Positions 31,762 through 40,340 of a DNA stretch of 64,000 bases are shown here, one piece after another. The first letter of the stretch is position 1, and each line of letters starts with the position of its first letter. The stretch is from Amnibacterium setariae (GTDB lineage Bacteria > Actinomycetota > Actinomycetes > Actinomycetales > Microbacteriaceae): assembly GCF_003581425.1 (NCBI RefSeq), contig NZ_QXTG01000001.1:1054001-1118000 (forward strand), written 5' to 3'. The translations under genes and the position numbers were made by a program. The notes beneath the pieces are model-generated. The model was given only the letters and a program-made list of their open reading frames with translations. It did not search any database and was not told the origin of the DNA.

Positions 31762-33138
31762 TCAGGCCAGGCGGAGGGCCAGGGTCTGGAGGCGGGGCTC
31801 GCGGACGGGCGTCATCCGGATCTCGCAGCGGATCCGGCCCGCGGCGCCCGGCACCGTCCAGGCGAGGTGCGCGGGGGAGTCGCTGCGGAGCGCGACCGCG
31901 TCGAGCGGTGCCACCGGCGCATCGACGGCGAGCCCGGCTCGCTCCCGGAGGCGCTCGGCGGTCGCGCGGCGCAGCGCGAACGACTCGTCGAGCACGACGT
32001 TGTCCGCGGCGACGCCGACGAGCGCGTCGTCGTCCCACGACCGCAGCAGCCGCTCGACGACCTCGCGGGCGGCGGCGGTCTCCGGCCAGAGCGCCGGTGC
32101 CGCGGCGGGCGTGCTCGCGCCGTCGAGCAGGAGCGTCAGGGCCTGGGTGGCGGGCAGCGTCGCGCCGCTGTACCGCGCGTTCTCGAGCACGACCACGCCG
32201 ATGCCGCTCTCCGGGTGCCAGCGCATGTGCGCGCCGAAGCCGGGGTAGCCGCCGGAGTGGCTGACGACGCGGCCGTGCCGCGGGTCCTCCTCCACCACGA
32301 GCCCGAGCCCGTAGTGCGACCCGGCCGGGCCCGGCACCGGGGTGCGGGGCTCCTGCATCGCGCGACGCAGGCCCGCCGCGAGCACGTCGTCCGTCGCGTC
32401 GTCGCGCCAGGCGCTTGCCAGCCAGCCCGCCCAGGTCGCGAGCGCGGTGGGGGTCGCGACCACGCCGCCGAGCGCCGAGAACGCGCCGGGCTCCGCCCAG
32501 GGCTGCTGCACCCAGGCGCCCTCGACCTTCGCGAAGCCCTCGATCACGCGCGCGTCGACGGTCCGGTCGAACGCGAGCCCCGTCAGGCCGAGCGGTTCGA
32601 GCAGCCGCTCCCGCACGAGTTCCGGGTAGGGCCGCCCGCCGACCCGCTCGAGCACGCGGCCGAGGATCGCGTAGGCGAAGCTCGAGTACTCGTAGGTCGT
32701 GCCGGGCTCGTAGGCCAGCCGGACGCCCTCGCCGACGAGGCGGTCGAAGTCGGCGGTCGTCATCGACTCCTGGCGATCCGCCCACGGGTCGTCGATCGGG
32801 ATGCCGCCCGCCATCGAGGCGAGCTCGCCGAGCGTGGGCGCGCGGGAGGCGCCGAGCACGGCCGCGTCGAGCACGTCGGTCAGCGGGGTGTCGAGGGAGA
32901 GCGCGCCCTCCGCCGCGAACGTCAGCAGCGTCGCGGCGGTGAAGCTCTTCGTGCAGGAGGCGACGCGGAAGGCGCTCGCGGTGTCGGCGCCCTCGCCCTG
33001 CGCGCCGGCGGCGACGACGCCCTCCGGGCCCAGCACCGCCCACGCGGAGGCGGGCGCCCGGCCGTCGCGGACGCGGGCGGCGGTCAGCTCGTCGAGGGCG
33101 GGAGCGGCGAGGGCGAGATCGGCGGTCCGGTACGGCAC
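31762..33138 (-). CDS. Serine hydrolase of the beta-lactamase/penicillin-binding fold (class C-like)
   Basis: 458 residues. The catalytic SxxK is in RVASCTKSFTAATL near 60, the second motif is YEYSSFAYAILGR (YSS in place of YxN), and HSGGYPGFGAHMRW near 300 corresponds to the third motif. LEPLGLTGLAFDRT is the common family signature. A C-terminal beta domain follows. No signal peptide is seen, so it is probably a cytoplasmic esterase or D-amino-acid peptidase-like enzyme rather than a resistance beta-lactamase. GGGAGGAT-N6 precedes GTG 33138. Confidence 0.85.
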   Translation of the reverse strand: MPYRTADLALAAPALDELTAARVRDGRAPASAWAVLGPEGVVAAGAQGEGADTASAFRVASCTKSFTAATLLTFAAEGALSLDTPLTDVLDAAVLGASRAPTLGELASMAGGIPIDDPWADRQESMTTADFDRLVGEGVRLAYEPGTTYEYSSFAYAILGRVLERVGGRPYPELVRERLLEPLGLTGLAFDRTVDARVIEGFAKVEGAWVQQPWAEPGAFSALGGVVATPTALATWAGWLASAWRDDATDDVLAAGLRRAMQEPRTPVPGPAGSHYGLGLVVEEDPRHGRVVSHSGGYPGFGAHMRWHPESGIGVVVLENARYSGATLPATQALTLLLDGASTPAAAPALWPETAAAREVVERLLRSWDDDALVGVAADNVVLDESFALRRATAERLRERAGLAVDAPVAPLDAVALRSDSPAHLAWTVPGAAGRIRCEIRMTPVREPRLQTLALRLA

Positions 33139-33162
33139 CGGCCGATCCTCCCAGGCGGCGGC

Positions 33163-33624
33163 TCAGGGGGTGCCGCGGCGGACGACCGCGTAGCCGGCGA
33201 CGACGCCGGACGCGGGCAGCAGCCGCACCCGGACCTCGGCCGGGCGGCGCTCGGCGGTCACGCCGAGCCAGGAGGTGGTCGGCGGGCCCGAGCAGTCGGC
33301 GGTGCCGGACAGGCCGAGGGGGCGGCCGTCGCCCCCGACGAGGCTCCAGGTCATCGTGCTGCCGTCTACGCCCGCGCACGCGACGTCGACCGCGACCGCG
33401 CCGGTCGACGGCATCGGGCCGGCCGGGTCCTCGTTCGAGCCGTCCGCGAACACGGACCGGGTGACCTCCCCGGCCGCCTTCGCAGGGGTGGGCAGCGGCG
33501 TGACGGTCTCCGCGGGGCTGCGCGTCGCCGACCGGGTGGCGGCGGGCTCGCCCGCGGCGCAGCCCGTGGTCGTCAGCGCGACGGCGACGAGCACCGCGGC
33601 GAGGACGGCGGGCGAGCGGTGCAC
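33163..33624 (-). CDS. Small secreted lipoprotein, unknown function
   Basis: 153 residues from GTG 33624. The N terminus is a lipoprotein signal: hydrophobic AVLAAVLVAVAL then the lipobox-like LTTTGC. After a Thr/Pro-rich linker, a small domain contains two cysteines (DVACAG and TADCSG) that could form a disulfide, and a beta-rich end (AEVRVRLLPASGVVAGYAVV). I do not recognise a family. It lies just upstream of the hydrolase gene on the same strand (24-base gap) and is divergent from GNAT. Confidence 0.75.
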   Translation of the reverse strand: MHRSPAVLAAVLVAVALTTTGCAAGEPAATRSATRSPAETVTPLPTPAKAAGEVTRSVFADGSNEDPAGPMPSTGAVAVDVACAGVDGSTMTWSLVGGDGRPLGLSGTADCSGPPTTSWLGVTAERRPAEVRVRLLPASGVVAGYAVVRRGTP

Positions 33625-33665
33625 CCCGGCATTCTCGGCGGTCCGCCTGTCTATCGTGGTCGGCC

Positions 33666-34163
33666 GTGCCCGTCGTCGTCCGCCCGCTCGAGTCCTACGA
33701 CCTCCCGGCCGTGCTGGCCATGAACAACGCCGCCGTGCCCGCGGTGCCGCCGGCCACGACCGAGGAGCTCGCGGAGCTCGTCGCGACCGCCTCCCTCGCC
33801 GTCGTCGCGGAGGAGACCCCGGCGTCGCCGATCGGGTTCCTGCTCGCCATGGACCCGGGGACGGACTACGACAGCGAGAACTACCGCTGGTTCGCGGCGC
33901 GCTCCGACTCCTTCGTCTATGTCGACCGCGTCGTCGTCGCGGACGGCGCGCGGGGCGGCGGCATCGGCCGGGCGCTGTACGGCGCCGCGTTCGAGCGCGC
34001 CCGCGAGTTCGGCCGCGACGAGGTGACCTGCGAGGTGAACGTGCGGCCCGAGAACCCCGAGTCGCTCGCCTTCCACGCCCGCCTCGGCTTCGAGCGGCTC
34101 GGCGAGCAGGAGACGAAGGGCGGCGCCTACCGCGTCGCCCTGATGGCCGCGAAGACCCGCTGA
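33666..34163 (+). CDS. GNAT family N-acetyltransferase
   Basis: 165 residues. Acetyl-CoA loop VVVADGARGGGIGRALYGAAFERA (RxxGxG/A pattern) near 95-118, preceded by FVYVDRVVV, and followed by NVRPENPESLAFHARLGFERLGEQ, the GNAT motif B. It resembles the group of uncharacterised acetyltransferases with an extended middle. TATCGT lies 8 bases before GTG 33666, suggesting a leaderless start. Substrate unknown. Confidence 0.87.
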   Translation: MPVVVRPLESYDLPAVLAMNNAAVPAVPPATTEELAELVATASLAVVAEETPASPIGFLLAMDPGTDYDSENYRWFAARSDSFVYVDRVVVADGARGGGIGRALYGAAFERAREFGRDEVTCEVNVRPENPESLAFHARLGFERLGEQETKGGAYRVALMAAKTR

Positions 34164-34170
34164 CGCCTGC

Positions 34171-34225
34171 TTCCGTTTTGAAGGAGTTCTCGCGCCTGCG
34201 CGCCGAGAACTTCTTCAAAACGGAA
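34171..34225. repeat. Family B palindrome, copy 2 (55 bp)
   Basis: 22-base arms (34171-34192, 34204-34225) with one mismatch surround an 11-nt centre (CGCCTGCGCGC). It starts 8 bases after the GNAT stop and lies upstream of a co-directional MFS gene. Confidence 0.85.
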
Positions 34226-34245
34226 TAGGCGGGGGAGGAGGGGGA

Positions 34246-35706
34246 TTGGAACCCGGAGTGAGTGCAGGAGCCCCGCCCGAGATCAGCCGTCGCGACGTGG
34301 GCCTCCGCTCCGAGCGCGGCCCGATCCTCCTCGCGCTGATGCTGTCGACCGGCCTCATCGCGATCGACTCGACGATCCTCGCGACCGCGGTGCCGTCGAT
34401 CGTGCAGGACCTCGGCGGCTTCTCGAGCTTCCCGTGGCTGTTCTCCGTCTACCTGCTCGCGCAGGCGGTGTCCGTGCCCGTCTACGCGAAGCTGACCGAC
34501 ACGATCGGCCGCAAGCCGCTGCTGCTCTACGGGATCGGGATGTTCCTGCTCGGCTCGATCCTCTGCGGTTTCGCGCCGTCGATGCTGACGCTGATCCTCT
34601 TCCGCGCCGTGCAGGGGCTCGGCGCCGGCGCGATCATGCCGACCTCGATCACGGTCGCCGGCGACATCTACACGCTCGCCGAGCGGGCGAAGGCGCAGGG
34701 CTACCTCGCGAGCGTCTGGGCGATCTCCTCCGTCGTCGGCCCGACGCTCGGCGGCGTCTTCTCCCAGTTCGTCTCGTGGCGCTGGATCTTCTTCGTCAAC
34801 ATCCCCCTCTGCATCGCCGCGGCGGTCCTCGTCCGCCGCTACAAGGAGTCCCCGCAGCGCGGCACCCACCGGGTCGACGTGCCGGGCGCGGTCCTGCTGA
34901 CCGCGGGGCTCACCGCGCTCCTCCTCGGGCTGCTGCAGGGCGGCCAGGCCTGGCCGTGGGCGTCGCTGCCCGGCATCGGCCTGCCGGTCCTCGTCGTGGT
35001 GCTCCTCGTCGCGTTCGTCCTCGTCGAGCGCCGCGCGCCGGAGCCGGTGCTGCCGCTGTGGGTGTTCTCGCGCCGCCTGCTGCTCACGACCGGGCTCATC
35101 AGCGCGGGCGTCGGCGCCCTGCTGCTCGGCCTCACCTCGTACGTGCCGAACTTCCTGGAGTCGGTCGCGGGTGCGTCGCCGCTCGAGTCCGGGCTCGCGC
35201 TCGCGCTGCTCACGATCGGCTGGCCGATCGCCGCGTCGAACGCGGGCCGCCTCTACCTCCGCCTCGGCTTCCGGCCGACCGCGCTGATCGGGTCGACGGT
35301 CGCGCTGGTCGGCGCCGTCGGCGTGCTCGTCGCGACGCCGCTCGCATCGATCTGGCTGACCGGCATCGCCTGCCTCGTCGTCGGGCTCGGCCTCGGCACC
35401 GTCGCGACGCCGACGCTGATCGCCGGCCAGTCGAGCGTCGGGTTCGCGGAGCGCGGCGTCGTCACCGGCTCGAACACGTTCCTCCGCTCGGTCGGCTCCG
35501 CCGTCGGCGTCGCGGTCTTCGGCGCCGTGGCGAACGGCGTGCTCGCAGGTCGCACGTCCGCCGCCGCGGTCAGCAGCGCCTCCACGGCCGTCTTCATCGG
35601 CGTCGTCGTCGCGGGCGCGCTGACCGTCGTCGTCGCGACGCTGATGCCGTCGTTCCGCGCGGAGCACGCGGCGGCGACCGAGCGCCCCGCGCCCGAGCCC
35701 GCGTGA
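34246..35706 (+). CDS. MFS transporter, DHA2 (14-segment) type
   Basis: 486 residues and about 14 predicted membrane segments. Motif D1-like STGLIAIDSTILATAVPSIVQDL opens the protein, motif A is AKLTDTIGRKPLLLYG, and motif C is ASVWAISSVVGPTLGG. This is the EmrB/QacA multidrug-exporter group, drug:H+ antiport. Start taken as TTG 34246 after GGAGGAGGGGG; GTG 34258 is the alternative. The stop codon overlaps a possible early GTG of mazG. Confidence 0.88.
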   Translation: MEPGVSAGAPPEISRRDVGLRSERGPILLALMLSTGLIAIDSTILATAVPSIVQDLGGFSSFPWLFSVYLLAQAVSVPVYAKLTDTIGRKPLLLYGIGMFLLGSILCGFAPSMLTLILFRAVQGLGAGAIMPTSITVAGDIYTLAERAKAQGYLASVWAISSVVGPTLGGVFSQFVSWRWIFFVNIPLCIAAAVLVRRYKESPQRGTHRVDVPGAVLLTAGLTALLLGLLQGGQAWPWASLPGIGLPVLVVVLLVAFVLVERRAPEPVLPLWVFSRRLLLTTGLISAGVGALLLGLTSYVPNFLESVAGASPLESGLALALLTIGWPIAASNAGRLYLRLGFRPTALIGSTVALVGAVGVLVATPLASIWLTGIACLVVGLGLGTVATPTLIAGQSSVGFAERGVVTGSNTFLRSVGSAVGVAVFGAVANGVLAGRTSAAAVSSASTAVFIGVVVAGALTVVVATLMPSFRAEHAAATERPAPEPA

Positions 35707-35750
35707 CCGGCTCGACCGACCTGCCCGGCGCGACCGGGGAGGATGGCGCG

Positions 35751-36398
35751 GTGCCCTCCGAGCTCGACCGCCTCGTCGCCGTGATGGCGCGCCTCCGCGC
35801 GCCGGGCGGCTGCCCGTGGGACGCGGAGCAGACCCACGAGTCGCTCGTCCGCTACCTGATCGAGGAGACGGCGGAGCTCGTCGAGGCGATCGAGACGCAT
35901 GACGTCGCCGCCATGCGCGAGGAGCTCGGCGACGTGCTCTACCAGGTGCTCTTCCACGCCGACCTCGCGAGCGCGACGCCGGGCGAGGGCTTCGACGTCG
36001 AGGACGTCGCCCGCGACACCGCCGCGAAGATGATCGGGCGGCACCCGCACGTGTTCGGCGACGAAGTGGCGGCGGACGCCGACGCGGTCGTGGAGGTCTG
36101 GGAGGCGCAGAAGCGCCGCGAGAAGGCGGACCGGACGAGCGTGCTCGACGGGGTGCCGATGCAGATGCCGTCGCTGCTGCTCGCCGAGAAGCTCGTCGGC
36201 CGCGCGGAGCGCGCGGGGCTCGAGGTGCGGCCGGGCCGCGCCGTGCCCGACGACGAGGACGCGCTCGGCGACGAGCTGCTCGACACCGTGATCGCCGCGA
36301 CCGCGAAGGGCCTCGACGCGGAGCGCGCCCTCCGCGCCGCCCTGCGCCGCTTCACCGGCGCGATCCGCGCGGTCGAGGCCGACCCGCACCAGGGCTGA
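35751..36398 (+). CDS. mazG: MazG-family nucleoside triphosphate pyrophosphohydrolase
   Basis: 215 residues from GTG 35751 (GGGGAGG 7 bases upstream); GTG 35703, overlapping the MFS stop as GTGA, would add 16 residues. It hydrolyses NTPs to NMP and PPi, a house-cleaning role. The opening LDRLVAVMARLRAPGGCPWDAEQTH is the MazG signature; metal ligands are in YLIEETAELVEAI and REELGDVLYQVLFHADLA. RHPHVFGD and WEAQKRREKADRTSVLDGVP also match. The second MazG domain of E. coli is reduced, as usual in actinobacteria. Confidence 0.92.
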   Translation: MPSELDRLVAVMARLRAPGGCPWDAEQTHESLVRYLIEETAELVEAIETHDVAAMREELGDVLYQVLFHADLASATPGEGFDVEDVARDTAAKMIGRHPHVFGDEVAADADAVVEVWEAQKRREKADRTSVLDGVPMQMPSLLLAEKLVGRAERAGLEVRPGRAVPDDEDALGDELLDTVIAATAKGLDAERALRAALRRFTGAIRAVEADPHQG

Positions 36399-36449
36399 GC
36401 GCCCGGGCGGCCGCGGGCGCGGGCGCACCCGGTCCGGAGCGCCTGGCGC

Positions 36450-37505
36450 CTAGGCGATGCGGCTGCCCTTCGCGAGGCGCTTCGCCGGCGTGCGGAGGGC
36501 CGACCCTCCCGCGAGCATCAGCGCCACGGCGAGCACGAGCTGCAGCACGAGCCCGGCCGCCCAGGTCGGCGTCGTGGCGGCGACGACCTGCTCCTGCGTG
36601 CGGCGGTCGCTCGTGTTCCGGGCGGGGTCGCAGTCGTCGTACACGGAGGGTTCCGGCGGCGCGACCTGCGCCAGCCGCGTGACGGCCTTCAGCCCGCTGA
36701 ACGCGTCCGCCGCGTAGCCGTCCTTGCTCCACTGGCCGGGCACGGCGTCCGCCAGCACGACGAACGGGTTGACCGCGAGGATCGGCCACACCCGGTCGTA
36801 GCGCGGCACCTGCGAGGTGGTGCGCTGCTCCGGGTCGCAGACGCCGCCCGGCAGCGGGTTCCCGTCCGCGTCCGTCGAGTAGTAGCGCTCGACGGTCGTC
36901 TGCGACGTCTGCAGCGCGACCCCGCCGAGGCCGAACGCGATCAGCGTGCCGATCGAGAGCGCCGCCACGACGAGGTAGGTGGTGACGACGGAGAAGATCG
37001 GCCGCGCGATCACGGAGGAGAGCCCGACGCCGACCGCGGCGACCACGCCGAGCTCGAGCACCGTGACGAGCAGCGCGACGAGCACGACGACCGGGTCCAC
37101 CCCGCCCGCGACGATCGCGAGCAGCAGGAACGGCAGCGCGACCGCGAGGAAGGCGAGGGACGCGGTCCACGCGGCGAGGAACTTGCCGACGATCAGCTGC
37201 GTCGTCGTCACGAGCGTCACCTGCGTCGTCGCGAGCGTGCCCGCGTCTCGGTCGCCGTTCACGGCGCCGCCCGACAGCGCCGGCGTCACGAGCGAGCCGA
37301 GCAGCAGGACGAAGAAGACGATCACCGAGAAGACCTGCGGCCCGCCCTCCTTCCCGACCGCCGCCGCGACGCCGAGCAGCAGCACCGAGACGATGAGCAG
37401 CAGCGCCGCGGACACGGCGAGCAGCACGTACCAGGCGGTGCTCCGCACCCGCTGGCGCAGCTCGAGGTCGACGACCGTGCCGACGGCGAGGATCCGCTCC
37501 TTCAT
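36450..37505 (-). CDS. ABC transporter permease subunit
   Basis: 351 residues with about six membrane segments and a large extracytoplasmic loop near 205-310 containing paired cysteines (GGVCDPEQ and DDCDPARN). TQVTLVTTTQLIVGKFLAAWTASLAFL is typical of ABC-2-type permeases. Its ATG overlaps the ATPase stop as ATGA. The subunit probably exports a lipid, peptide or drug; the loop of about 100 residues is larger than in simple drug exporters and could bind a cell-surface partner. Confidence 0.85.
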   Translation of the reverse strand: MKERILAVGTVVDLELRQRVRSTAWYVLLAVSAALLLIVSVLLLGVAAAVGKEGGPQVFSVIVFFVLLLGSLVTPALSGGAVNGDRDAGTLATTQVTLVTTTQLIVGKFLAAWTASLAFLAVALPFLLLAIVAGGVDPVVVLVALLVTVLELGVVAAVGVGLSSVIARPIFSVVTTYLVVAALSIGTLIAFGLGGVALQTSQTTVERYYSTDADGNPLPGGVCDPEQRTTSQVPRYDRVWPILAVNPFVVLADAVPGQWSKDGYAADAFSGLKAVTRLAQVAPPEPSVYDDCDPARNTSDRRTQEQVVAATTPTWAAGLVLQLVLAVALMLAGGSALRTPAKRLAKGSRIA

Positions 37506-38419
37506 CGCTCCTGCTCCTTCGCGAGCTCCAGGAAGGTGCGCTCGAACTCGCCCGCGGCGGGGCCGAACGCGGTGATCCGCACGCCGTCCGCGGCGAGCGC
37601 GGCGAGCAGGTCCGCCGCGGCGGCCTCGTCGGCGACTTCGACGAGGCGGCCGAGGTGGTCCTGCGTCCCGGCCAGCCCCCTGGCAGCGAGCGCCGCGTCG
37701 AGCGCGGCCGGGTCGAGGGCGCGCAGCCGCCACGGACGGGCGGCGGTGCGGAGCGCTGCGACGCGCTCGGGGTCGACCGTCCTCCCCTCCTGCACGTAGA
37801 CCGCGTCGTCCGCCATCTCCTCGAGCTCCGCGAGCACGTGGCTCGACACGAGGAGGGTGCGGCCGTCGTCGGCGAGCCGGCGGACGAGGGTGCGCAGCTC
37901 GACGCGGGCCTCCGGGTCGAGGCCGCTCGCGGGCTCGTCGAGCAGCAGCACCGCCGGGTCGTGCACGAGCGCCCGCGCGAGGCTGAGCCGCTGCTTCTGC
38001 CCGCGGGACAGCACGCGCGTCGGCCGGTCCGCGAGCCCCTCGAGCCCGACGAGCGCGATCAGCTCGTCGGCGCGGGCGGCGGCGCGGTCCTTCGGCATCC
38101 GGTGCAGACGCCCGGTGAGCTGCAGCGTCGTCCGGGTCGTCAGCGACGCCCAGGAGCCGAGCACGTCGGGCATCCAGCCGAGCGCGGCGCGGACCCCGGC
38201 CGCATCGGAGGCGGGGTCGAGGCCGGCGATGCGGATCGTGCCGGCGTCGGGCGCGAGCAGGGTCGCGAGCATCAGCATGAGCGTCGTCTTGCCCGCGCCG
38301 TTCGGCCCGATCAGCGCGGTGACGCGGCCCGGTGCGGCGGAGAAGGTCATGTCCCGGACGGCGTGCGTCGACCCGAAGGACCGCCGCACCCCCTCCACGA
38401 CGATGCCGGCGGCTTCCAT
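37502..38419 (-). CDS. ABC transporter ATP-binding subunit
   Basis: 305 residues. Walker A LIGPNGAGKTTLMLML near 36-50, signature VLSRGQKQRLSLARAL, Walker B AVLLLDEPASGLDP and the H-loop LLVSSHVLAELEEM are all intact. The Q-loop region is MPDVLGSWASLTT. The C-terminal 80 residues form the extra domain common in ABC-2 exporters (CcmA-like). It is first in a two-gene operon and coupled to the permease. Confidence 0.93.
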   Translation of the reverse strand: MEAAGIVVEGVRRSFGSTHAVRDMTFSAAPGRVTALIGPNGAGKTTLMLMLATLLAPDAGTIRIAGLDPASDAAGVRAALGWMPDVLGSWASLTTRTTLQLTGRLHRMPKDRAAARADELIALVGLEGLADRPTRVLSRGQKQRLSLARALVHDPAVLLLDEPASGLDPEARVELRTLVRRLADDGRTLLVSSHVLAELEEMADDAVYVQEGRTVDPERVAALRTAARPWRLRALDPAALDAALAARGLAGTQDHLGRLVEVADEAAAADLLAALAADGVRITAFGPAAGEFERTFLELAKEQER

Positions 38420-38513
38420 GCTGCGGACGGTATCGGTGCGGCCGCGCGGGCCGCCTCCGCCTGCAGGGGGAATCCCGGGTCCGCGCCTGCTGCCAATCGT
38501 CGGCGGACACGCC

Positions 38514-38519
38514 TATCGT
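38514..38519 (+). promoter_or_regulatory. -10 element TATCGT, leaderless-type
   Basis: TATCGT, 6 bases, then ATG 38526. No ribosome binding site is visible. Confidence 0.5.
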
Positions 38520-38525
38520 GCGCGC

Positions 38526-38951
38526 ATGGACATCCGGTTCATCGCGGGGTTCGGGCCGATCACCCGCTCCGGCGCGGAGGGGCTCGCGTTCTGGTCGACC
38601 GCCTTCGGGCTGCGCTTCGACGAGATGGCGCCGGACTACCACCACGCGCACGGCCTGGCGGGCGCGAACGTCTTCGGCCTCTGGCCGCTCGCGCAGGCGG
38701 CCCGAGCGACCTTCGGCACGGACGACTGGCCGGAGGACCGGCCCGTGCCGCAGGCGTGGCTCGAGTTCGAGATGGCGTCGCCCGAGGCCGTCGCGGCGGG
38801 GGAGGCGGAGCTCGCGGAGGGCGGCCACGAGATCCTCGTCCGCGCGCACGTCGAGCCGTGGGGCCAGTGGACCGCGCGGCTGCAGAGCCCGGAGGGGCTG
38901 CTCGTCGGCCTCTCGTACCTCCCGGACTTCCACCCCGAGCTCACCCGCTGA
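38526..38951 (+). CDS. VOC-like small protein
   Basis: 141 residues. IRFIAGFGPITRSGAEGLAFWSTAFGLRF has the first-half VOC pattern with GPIT in place of the metal histidine region. The second half (WGQWTARLQSPEGLLVGLSYLPDFHP) matches the closing motif. Likely a binding protein or a divergent VOC enzyme. It is divergent from the ABC operon and followed by the tandem family C array. Confidence 0.72.
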   Translation: MDIRFIAGFGPITRSGAEGLAFWSTAFGLRFDEMAPDYHHAHGLAGANVFGLWPLAQAARATFGTDDWPEDRPVPQAWLEFEMASPEAVAAGEAELAEGGHEILVRAHVEPWGQWTARLQSPEGLLVGLSYLPDFHPELTR

Positions 38952-38979
38952 CGCCGCCCGCGCCTCCCCGCCGCGCTCC

Positions 38980-39085
38980 TCCGCTGGTCGAGGTGCGAGC
39001 GCAGCGAGCCGTTCCGCTGGTCGAGGTGCGAGCGCAGCGAGCCGTTCCGCTGGTCGAGGTGCGAGCGCAGCGAGCCTCGAGACCA
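38980..39085. repeat. Tandem family C array (three units of 33 bp)
   Basis: Units begin at 38980, 39013 and 39046. The first two (core GGTCGAGGTGCGAGCGCAG) are cut short after GCGAGCC; the third is complete and ends CTCGAGACCA. It lies directly upstream of the hisS promoter. Confidence 0.85.
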
Positions 39086-39098
39086 CCGCCGCGCCTGG

Positions 39099-39104
39099 AA
39101 GAAT
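39099..39104 (+). promoter_or_regulatory. -10-like AAGAAT, leaderless-type, of hisS
   Basis: AAGAAT is followed by 6 bases and GTG 39111. It lies only 14 bases after the tandem palindromes, so those must contribute to or abut the promoter. Confidence 0.45.
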
Positions 39105-39110
39105 CGCCCC

Positions 39111-40337
39111 GTGGCCTCCCCGGTGAACCCGCCTCGCGGCATGCGCGACCTCCTCCCCGCCGAGAAGGCGAAGCGGGAGGACGCGCTGTCCGTGATCCGC
39201 ACGGTGTACCGCGGGCACGGCTTCGACGAGATCGAGGCGCCCGCGCTCGAGGACTACGACCGCCTGCACGCGGGGCTCGGCGGCGACAACGAGAAGCTGT
39301 CGTTCAGCGTGCTGAAGCGCGGCATCGGCCCGGAGCAGTGGCAGGCCGCCGACGACGTGCCCGCGATCGCGGACCTCGGGCTGCGGTACGACCTGACCGT
39401 GCCGCTCGCCCGGTTCTACGCGACGAACCAGGCGGCGCTCCCGCCCGTGTTCCGCGCGGTGCAGATCGGCCCGGTCTGGCGGGCGGAGCGGCCGCAGAAG
39501 GGGCGCTACCGCCAGTTCGTCCAGTGCGACATCGACATCGTGGGGGAGCCGGGCCCGATCGCCGAGCTCGAGCTGATCGGCGCGACCGCCGCGGCGCTCG
39601 ACGCGCTCGGGCTCGAGGGCGCCTCCATCCGCATCAACGACCGCCGCATCCTCACCCGCCTCCTCAGCACCTGGGGCGTCGCGGCCGACGCCGGCTCGGC
39701 CGCGCTGATCACGATCGACAAGCTCGACAAGATCGGCGTCGACGGCGTCGTCGCGGAGCTCGCGCAGCAGGGCGTCCCGGTCGACGGGCTGGCGGAGGCG
39801 TTCGGCGGGCTCGCCGCCGCCGACTGGGGCCTCGCGGTCGACCCGCCCGCCTGGCTCGACGTCGAGGCGTACACGGACCTGCTGGCGCTGAAGGACGCGC
39901 TGCCCGAGGTGGAGCTCGTCTTCGACCCGACCCTCGTGCGCGGCATGGGCTACTACACGGGCACGATCTTCGAGATCGCGCACCCGTCCTCCACCTCCTC
40001 GCTGGGCGGTGGAGGACGCTACGACGGGATGATCGGCCGCTTCCTCGGCCGCGAGGTCCCGGCGGTCGGCTTCTCCATCGGCTTCGAGCGCATCGTCGAC
40101 CTGCTGCCCGACCGCGTCTCCGGCGCGACCGCGACCGCGCTGCTCCACGACGGCGACGTGCCCGCGGGCGTGCTGCTCGCGGCGAAGCGGCAGGCGCAGG
40201 AGGACGGCGGCCGGGTGCGCCTCGAGCGCGCGAGGAAGAACCGCCGCGCGCAGCTCGACGCGCTCGCCGCGGACGGCTTCACCCGCTTCGGCGTCGTGAC
40301 GGCCGAGGGCCTCGGCGACCTCCGTCCCCTCGCCTGA
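39111..40337 (+). CDS. hisS: Histidine--tRNA ligase
   Basis: 408 residues. Class II synthetase charging tRNA-His. Motif 1 region PPRGMRDLLPAEKAKRE, motif 2 QIGPVWRAERPQKGRYRQFVQCDIDIVG, the histidine-A loops RYDLTVPLARFYA and LVRGMGYYTGTIFEI, GGGGRYDGMIGRF, and motif 3 VGFSIGFERIVDLL are all present. The C-terminal anticodon domain is short and divergent (ARKNRRAQLDALAADGFTRFG), consistent with related actinobacterial enzymes. A single gene unit with its own promoter; a small kinase follows within 4 bases. Confidence 0.93.
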   Translation: MASPVNPPRGMRDLLPAEKAKREDALSVIRTVYRGHGFDEIEAPALEDYDRLHAGLGGDNEKLSFSVLKRGIGPEQWQAADDVPAIADLGLRYDLTVPLARFYATNQAALPPVFRAVQIGPVWRAERPQKGRYRQFVQCDIDIVGEPGPIAELELIGATAAALDALGLEGASIRINDRRILTRLLSTWGVAADAGSAALITIDKLDKIGVDGVVAELAQQGVPVDGLAEAFGGLAAADWGLAVDPPAWLDVEAYTDLLALKDALPEVELVFDPTLVRGMGYYTGTIFEIAHPSSTSSLGGGGRYDGMIGRFLGREVPAVGFSIGFERIVDLLPDRVSGATATALLHDGDVPAGVLLAAKRQAQEDGGRVRLERARKNRRAQLDALAADGFTRFGVVTAEGLGDLRPLA

Positions 40338-40340
40338 TCC

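Noticed and set aside
38980-39085. CRISPR-like tandem repeats
   Set aside because: Units are directly adjacent with no spacers, and the same sequence occurs singly elsewhere as a palindrome.
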